Shown here in pieces: positions 4,889-5,713 of a stretch of 5,713 nt of DNA. The stretch is taken from positions 1-5,713 of the forward strand of contig CAKSVM010000142.1 in NCBI GenBank assembly GCA_934503195.1, read 5' to 3'. Each line of letters begins with the position of its first letter. Position 1 is the first letter of the stretch. This DNA is from an uncultured Eubacteriales bacterium. Its GTDB lineage: Bacteria > Bacillota > Clostridia > Oscillospirales > CAG-272. Below the pieces are notes generated by a model. The model did no database searches. It was not told the origin of the DNA and saw only the letters and a list, made by a program, of their open reading frames with translations. Position numbers and translations under genes: made by a program.

Positions 4889-5209
4889 TTACTTCTTCGC
4901 CTCGAGAGCCTCACGCTCGCGGTCGAGCTTCACGTTGCGGAAGTAGAGCGCGACGTCGATCGAGATCTCGATGAAGTTGAGAACGTAGAAGAAGAAGCTT
5001 AAGTAGAAGATGAATCCGGAGCTTCCGTTCGCTACCTGAATTATCTTGCGCGCGATGCCGCACGCGTAGCCGATGAGGAGGAAGACCTCAAAGAAGAGGC
5101 TCTTGCCCTTCGCGGTCTTGGAGATGAGCGACTTGCGGATCGAAATCGGCCACGAGAGACCGAAGCAGAATATCGTAAGGGCTTCGAGAAGGTCGGTGAT
5201 GAATTCCAT
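4889..5209 (-). CDS. PQ-loop / SemiSWEET-like small membrane protein
   Basis: This 106-residue integral membrane protein has three predicted helices, about 4-20, 39-60 and 66-90, followed by a short charged tail (91-106). The loop after helix 1 reads FGLSWPISIRKS then KTAKGKS. This parallels the PQ-loop pattern, where a proline motif at the end of helix 1 is followed by K-T/S-K-S and G-x-S before helix 2. Three helices and about 100 residues fit a half-transporter of the SemiSWEET type, which works as a dimer. I recall similar Clostridial proteins with SWPxSIxKS, GKSLFF and an LYFRN ending being annotated as PQ-loop domain transporters. What it carries, if anything, is unknown. The start is the ATG at 5209 with AAAGG (5218-5222) 8 nt upstream. 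It follows the flavoprotein gene by 66 nt on the same strand and could be co-transcribed with it, as no promoter is visible in the gap. Confidence 0.8.
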   Translation of the reverse strand: MEFITDLLEALTIFCFGLSWPISIRKSLISKTAKGKSLFFEVFLLIGYACGIARKIIQVANGSSGFIFYLSFFFYVLNFIEISIDVALYFRNVKLDREREALEAKK

Positions 5210-5238
5210 TTTGTTTGCCTTTCAGTTTTACAGGATTT

Positions 5239-5267
5239 GCCCGGCGTTTTCAGCCGGGCGTTTTTTT
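5239..5267 (+). terminator. Hairpin plus T-run, terminator-like on the + strand
   Basis: GCCCGGC (5239-5245) pairs with GCCGGGC (5253-5259) over a seven-base loop. G and seven T (5261-5267) follow on the + strand, which is a good intrinsic terminator in that direction. Both flanking genes are on the - strand, and read that way the stem is followed by AAATCC, with no U-tract. It may stop antisense transcription, act as a 3'-end stabiliser or processing site for the flavoprotein mRNA, or end an unseen + strand RNA. Confidence 0.6.
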
Positions 5268-5275
5268 CGCTTCGA

Positions 5276-5713
5276 TCAGATTCCGGTGCGCTTTCCGGTG
5301 TAGTTCGGGAGGAGCTTCGGCGAGACCTTGTCGGTTTCGATTCCGGCCGCCTTGCGCTCGGCGTTGAACTTTTCGATGTGGTCGAGAGTCAGCTTGCCGA
5401 CGTTGACGCTCTTCGACTTTTCAGCCGCGTGCTGTCCCGCGCTGCGGCCGAAGACGATGATGTCGAGCAGCGAGTTGCCCATCAGACGGTTGCGTCCGTG
5501 GATGCCGCCGACGGCTTCGCCCGCGACGTAGAGATTTTCGACGTTGGTCGTGCTTCCGTCGACGTTGATGTCGAGTCCGCCGTTCTGATAGTGGAGGGTC
5601 GGGTAGACGAGGATCGGCTCCTTGCGGATGTCGATTCCGTAGCTTGCGAACATACGCATCATCGCGGGGATCCGCTTCTCGATCGTGCCTTCGCCGCCGA
5701 TCGCCTCGATCAT
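5276..5713 (-). CDS. FAD-dependent dehydrogenase, fumarate reductase/succinate dehydrogenase/aspartate oxidase superfamily (C-terminal part)
   Basis: The 145 codons seen are the C-terminal part of a flavoprotein; the frame runs off the window. The methionine at the window edge (5711-5713) is almost certainly internal, because family members are several hundred residues long. Visible motifs, numbered from that methionine, are H41-Y42-x-x-G-G (the family HYxxGG element, whose histidine contacts the dicarboxylate in fumarate reductases), VAGEAVGG (63-70), HGRNRLMGNSLLD (72-84) with R74 and R76, and IIVFGRSAG (85-93). The last two bind FAD and hold the substrate arginine in known members. FAD should sit in an N-terminal domain outside the window. 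The tail is short (about 50 residues after the FAD motif) and lacks the long helical C-terminal domain of SdhA/FrdA, suggesting a soluble fumarate-reductase-like or related anaerobic flavoprotein. Substrate choice among fumarate, aspartate, urocanate-like acids and others cannot be made here. Confidence 0.9.
   Translation of the reverse strand: MIEAIGGEGTIEKRIPAMMRMFASYGIDIRKEPILVYPTLHYQNGGLDINVDGSTTNVENLYVAGEAVGGIHGRNRLMGNSLLDIIVFGRSAGQHAAEKSKSVNVGKLTLDHIEKFNAERKAAGIETDKVSPKLLPNYTGKRTGI

Overview
The window is about 5.7 kb of a bacterial chromosome or contig, moderately GC-rich. It probably comes from an anaerobic member of Clostridia (Bacillota). The clues are purine-rich Shine-Dalgarno sites such as AAGGAG, textbook TTGACA / TGnTATAAT promoters with 17-bp spacers, and small membrane proteins of a type I associate with that class. 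The lineage is inference. I see no rRNA, tRNA, CRISPR, transposase or phage gene.

Bases 1-557 hold no convincing gene. Two diverged copies of a long GC-rich palindromic repeat lie here, about 310 bp apart (1-212 and 306-491). Each is a string of hairpins followed by a conserved non-hairpin tail. Most of the hairpins end in a three-base G-N-A loop closed by C and G. Copy A carries one extra hairpin module. The short ORFs that run through the repeats look spurious.

Bases 558-3848 (+ strand) hold three sugar or polyol metabolism genes: a Gfo/Idh/MocA-type NAD(P)-dependent oxidoreductase (558-1643), a xylose-isomerase-like TIM-barrel sugar isomerase/epimerase (1776-2621), and a second, distantly related Gfo/Idh/MocA-type protein (2637-3848). 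The last two form an operon with a 15-nt gap behind a near-perfect sigma-A promoter at 1680-1708. The set suggests redox chemistry on a sugar, inositol or glycoside (oxidation to a keto form, then isomerisation, epimerisation or elimination). The substrate cannot be read from the sequence. A 13-bp stem at 3852-3881 ends this operon and can also end the converging operon.

Bases 3888-4831 (- strand) hold a two-gene operon of small four-helix membrane proteins. They are divergent paralogues of each other and their reading frames overlap by 8 nt. They are driven by a second near-perfect promoter at 4803-4831. The leader between promoter and first gene contains a 19-codon frame that resembles the C-terminal tail of the same family, possibly the remnant of a third paralogue.

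Bases 4841-5713 (- strand) hold a PQ-loop/SemiSWEET-like three-helix membrane protein with its own downstream terminator. Before it lies the C-terminal part of an FAD-dependent dehydrogenase of the fumarate reductase / succinate dehydrogenase / L-aspartate oxidase superfamily, whose beginning is outside the window. Between these two genes sits a hairpin plus T-run that reads as a terminator on the strand opposite to both.
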